Part shown: positions 5,653-7,159 of the stretch, one piece after another
Layout of the letters: every line of letters begins with the position of its first letter
Numbering within the stretch: position 1 is the first letter of the stretch
Source: a bacterium
GTDB lineage: Bacteria > Armatimonadota > Fimbriimonadia > Fimbriimonadales > JBAXQP01
NCBI GenBank assembly: GCA_037131655.1
Contig: JBAXQP010000140.1
Coordinates: 1-7,159, forward strand
Length of the DNA: 7,159 nucleotides
Direction of reading: 5' to 3'
The notes under the pieces: generated by a model
What the model was told of the DNA's origin: nothing
Database searches by the model: none
Seen by the model: the letters and a program-made list of their open reading frames with translations, nothing else
Position numbers and translations under genes: made by a program

Positions 5653-7092
5653 TTAGTCTCCGCATTTGAGGGAGCCGGCGGCTAGGTGGGCTAGGGTGTA
5701 GAAGAGTTCGGTATCGGCGATGGTGAATTGGCGGGGGGTTTGGCTCACACCGACCAAGACGCCGATACTTTTAGCGCCTCTTTGGAGTGGAACGCAGAGT
5801 AAACTCGCATCATCGCTCGGCCAAAGCGCGGATTGGTTCTTTGGGTCGATAATAATATCTTGAGCGGTTGCGGGCGCTTCAAATTCGATAACCCAACCAG
5901 GAATCCCCTGTCCTTTAGCGGGCGCATAATCATAGATGCTTTCAGCTAACCCAAGCATAAAATGGGTTCGCAATTGTTGGCCATCATAGATCATCGCTGC
6001 AAAGCCATCGAGATCAAGAAGTCCAAACGCTGCGTCTGCGATGGCCGAGAATACTTCTTCCTCAGAGTCTGCTTCACTAAGGTTCTCGGAAAGCTCATAA
6101 ATCTGTGAATTAATGCGCGCCCCTCGCCCCACATCTTCAGCGAGAAATACGCTATCGAGCGCAATTGCCACTTGTGATGCAATTGCCGTGAGTACCGATT
6201 CATCGGCATCAGTATAAGCATCCGGCAGCAAGCTGGCGATCAAAACAAAGCCCATGAACTTTTCGCGACTAACCAGCGGTGCAATAATTGCCGAGCGAGT
6301 GCCCAAAGGCAGGAAGGCCGGAAGCGGATTATTTGCAGAATTCGGGTATCGAATCGCTTTGCGTCCTTTGACTGTCTCGGCGATAAGTCGACCGCGTTCT
6401 TCCGAACTTATAAGTGTATCTAATTCAAGTCCAGTCCGGGCAGCGAGCGCCAATTCTTGAGTATCCGGGTCGACGATATACACCGAGGTGACGGTGGAAG
6501 CCAAGTTTTCAGCTAATGCTGTGGCAAGGCTTTCCGCAATCCGTCCGGGATGCACATTATCTTTTAAGGAAAGAGCAAACTGTTTGAGTAACCGGATCTC
6601 TCTTTCCTGGCGATCGGATGTCTGGCGCTGAGAATTCATTTGGAGCATCAGAGGCACGAAACGGCTGATCATCGCAAGCGCTTCCGCATCTTCTTCGTTA
6701 TACTCCTTGCCATCTTCGGGGTTGAGAACAGCAAGCGCGCCGATGCATGACTTGCCGGAAAGAATTGGAACCCCTAACCCTTTACGCATTATATTTGTTT
6801 CCGACAGCTGATCGTTATCATGCGATTGTAGGTTCACGGCTTTTAATGATTCTAAAACCGGTGCTAGAAACGAATCAGACGCCCGCATTTTCAACCCATA
6901 GATATCTTTTGATTGTTCGCCAGTAACGCCAACAAAATCGAGAATTCCATCAGGTTGAAGGAGGGTAAGAAGGGCTGTTTTAGCGCGCATGACCCGTGTA
7001 GCCTCTTCGACAACAAGTTGATAAAATTCTCGTAAAAGCTGCCGTTCGGTTATTGCTCTTACTAACCGGGAAACATCCGGTGTAGGTTTCAT
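5653..7092 (-). CDS. Triple GAF-domain protein without a visible output domain
   Basis: A protein of 479 residues from the ATG at 7092, built of three GAF-like modules in series: about 8-150, 173-318 and 335-477. Each ends in the usual conserved strand and helix, for example GALAVLNPEDGKEYNEEDAEALAMIS, MGFVLIASLLPDAYTDADESVLTAIASQVAIAL and IGVLVGVSQTPRQFTIADTELFYTLAHLAAGSL. Charged helical linkers join them (about 151-172). GAF domains bind small ligands such as cyclic nucleotides, haem or bilins, or mediate dimerisation. No ligand-specific motif is evident, and there is no histidine kinase, GGDEF, HD-GYP, PP2C or DNA-binding segment, membrane segment or signal peptide. It is presumably a cytoplasmic sensor or scaffold that signals through another protein. 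An in-frame GTG at 7113 would add 7 residues, but AAGGA lies 6 bases before the ATG at 7092 and the predicted transcription start falls at about 7113, so the ATG is preferred. It is the first gene of the co-directional row. Confidence 0.8.
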   Translation of the reverse strand: MKPTPDVSRLVRAITERQLLREFYQLVVEEATRVMRAKTALLTLLQPDGILDFVGVTGEQSKDIYGLKMRASDSFLAPVLESLKAVNLQSHDNDQLSETNIMRKGLGVPILSGKSCIGALAVLNPEDGKEYNEEDAEALAMISRFVPLMLQMNSQRQTSDRQEREIRLLKQFALSLKDNVHPGRIAESLATALAENLASTVTSVYIVDPDTQELALAARTGLELDTLISSEERGRLIAETVKGRKAIRYPNSANNPLPAFLPLGTRSAIIAPLVSREKFMGFVLIASLLPDAYTDADESVLTAIASQVAIALDSVFLAEDVGRGARINSQIYELSENLSEADSEEEVFSAIADAAFGLLDLDGFAAMIYDGQQLRTHFMLGLAESIYDYAPAKGQGIPGWVIEFEAPATAQDIIIDPKNQSALWPSDDASLLCVPLQRGAKSIGVLVGVSQTPRQFTIADTELFYTLAHLAAGSLKCGD

Positions 7093-7098
7093 GTCAAA

Positions 7099-7103
7099 TC
7101 CTT
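7099..7103 (-). promoter_or_regulatory. Ribosome binding site deciding the GAF gene start
   Basis: AAGGA on the minus strand, 6 bases before the ATG at 7092. It falls inside the reading frame if the upstream GTG (7113) were used, whereas that GTG has no purine-rich box before it. This supports the shorter protein. Confidence 0.6.
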
Positions 7104-7119
7104 GCGCGTTCACGTAATT

Positions 7120-7148
7120 AGAGTAGCGTATTTATTTACAACTGTCAA
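7120..7148 (-). promoter_or_regulatory. Sigma70-type promoter of the GAF gene
   Basis: The minus strand carries a perfect TTGACA (7148-7143), a 17-base AT-rich spacer and TACTCT (7125-7120, 3 of 6 matches to TATAAT). A better -10 match, TCTAAT (7122-7117), is 20 bases from the -35, which is too far. With TACTCT, transcription starts near 7113, giving a leader of about 20 bases that contains the AAGGA box. It is the best promoter candidate in the window and may drive the GAF, nuclease and corA genes. Confidence 0.5.
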
Positions 7149-7159
7149 TAGGTATTAAG

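Noticed and set aside
150..7153. CTGTCAATAGGT occurring near both ends of the window (about 150-161 and 7142-7153)
   Set aside because: The left copy is inside the conserved PPIDRPP coding segment of the oxidoreductase and the right copy is the promoter -35 region. A 12-base match without flanking similarity is taken as chance, not as a repeat bounding an element.

Overview
The window carries five bacterial genes, all read from the minus strand, so transcription runs from the right end to the left end. In reading order they are: a triple-GAF sensor-type protein (7092 to 5653), a stand-alone Fe-S PD-(D/E)XK nuclease of the RecB/Cas4 type (5584 to 4769), a CorA-type Mg2+/Co2+ channel (4734 to 3718), a large AddB-like helicase/nuclease subunit (3598 to 425), and the first 94 codons of an FAD-dependent pyridine nucleotide oxidoreductase (284 to the left edge). 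The gaps are 68, 34, 119 and 140 bases, and no gene on the plus strand can be supported. I see no tRNA, rRNA, CRISPR array, insertion sequence or convincing intrinsic terminator.

The organism is a bacterium with mid-range GC and ordinary Shine-Dalgarno signals. An AddB-like protein rather than RecB/RecC argues against an enterobacterium. I cannot fix the phylum from the sequence; a lineage such as Armatimonadota or another deep-branching group is a guess. The content looks like chromosomal housekeeping rather than a mobile or defence island.

The best promoter is in front of the GAF gene (TTGACA, 17-base spacer, TACTCT). It predicts a leader of about 20 bases with an AAGGA box ahead of the ATG at 7092, which favours that start over the GTG 21 bases upstream. 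A second possible start of transcription (TATAAT only) lies before the small nuclease. The nuclease and corA are close enough to share a transcript. addB and the oxidoreductase gene sit behind longer gaps and may have their own promoters.

Functionally, the two nucleases share a C-x(n)-C-x2-C-x5-C iron-sulphur staple around a RecB-type nuclease core, which points to DNA end processing or recombination. No AddA partner lies in the window. The GAF protein, CorA and oxidoreductase have no evident mechanistic link to them beyond co-orientation. The less ordinary signals are small: a near-identical 17-18 base motif in the two longest gaps, a palindrome and hairpin in the oxidoreductase leader, and a 7-codon ORF overlapping the corA start by ATGA.
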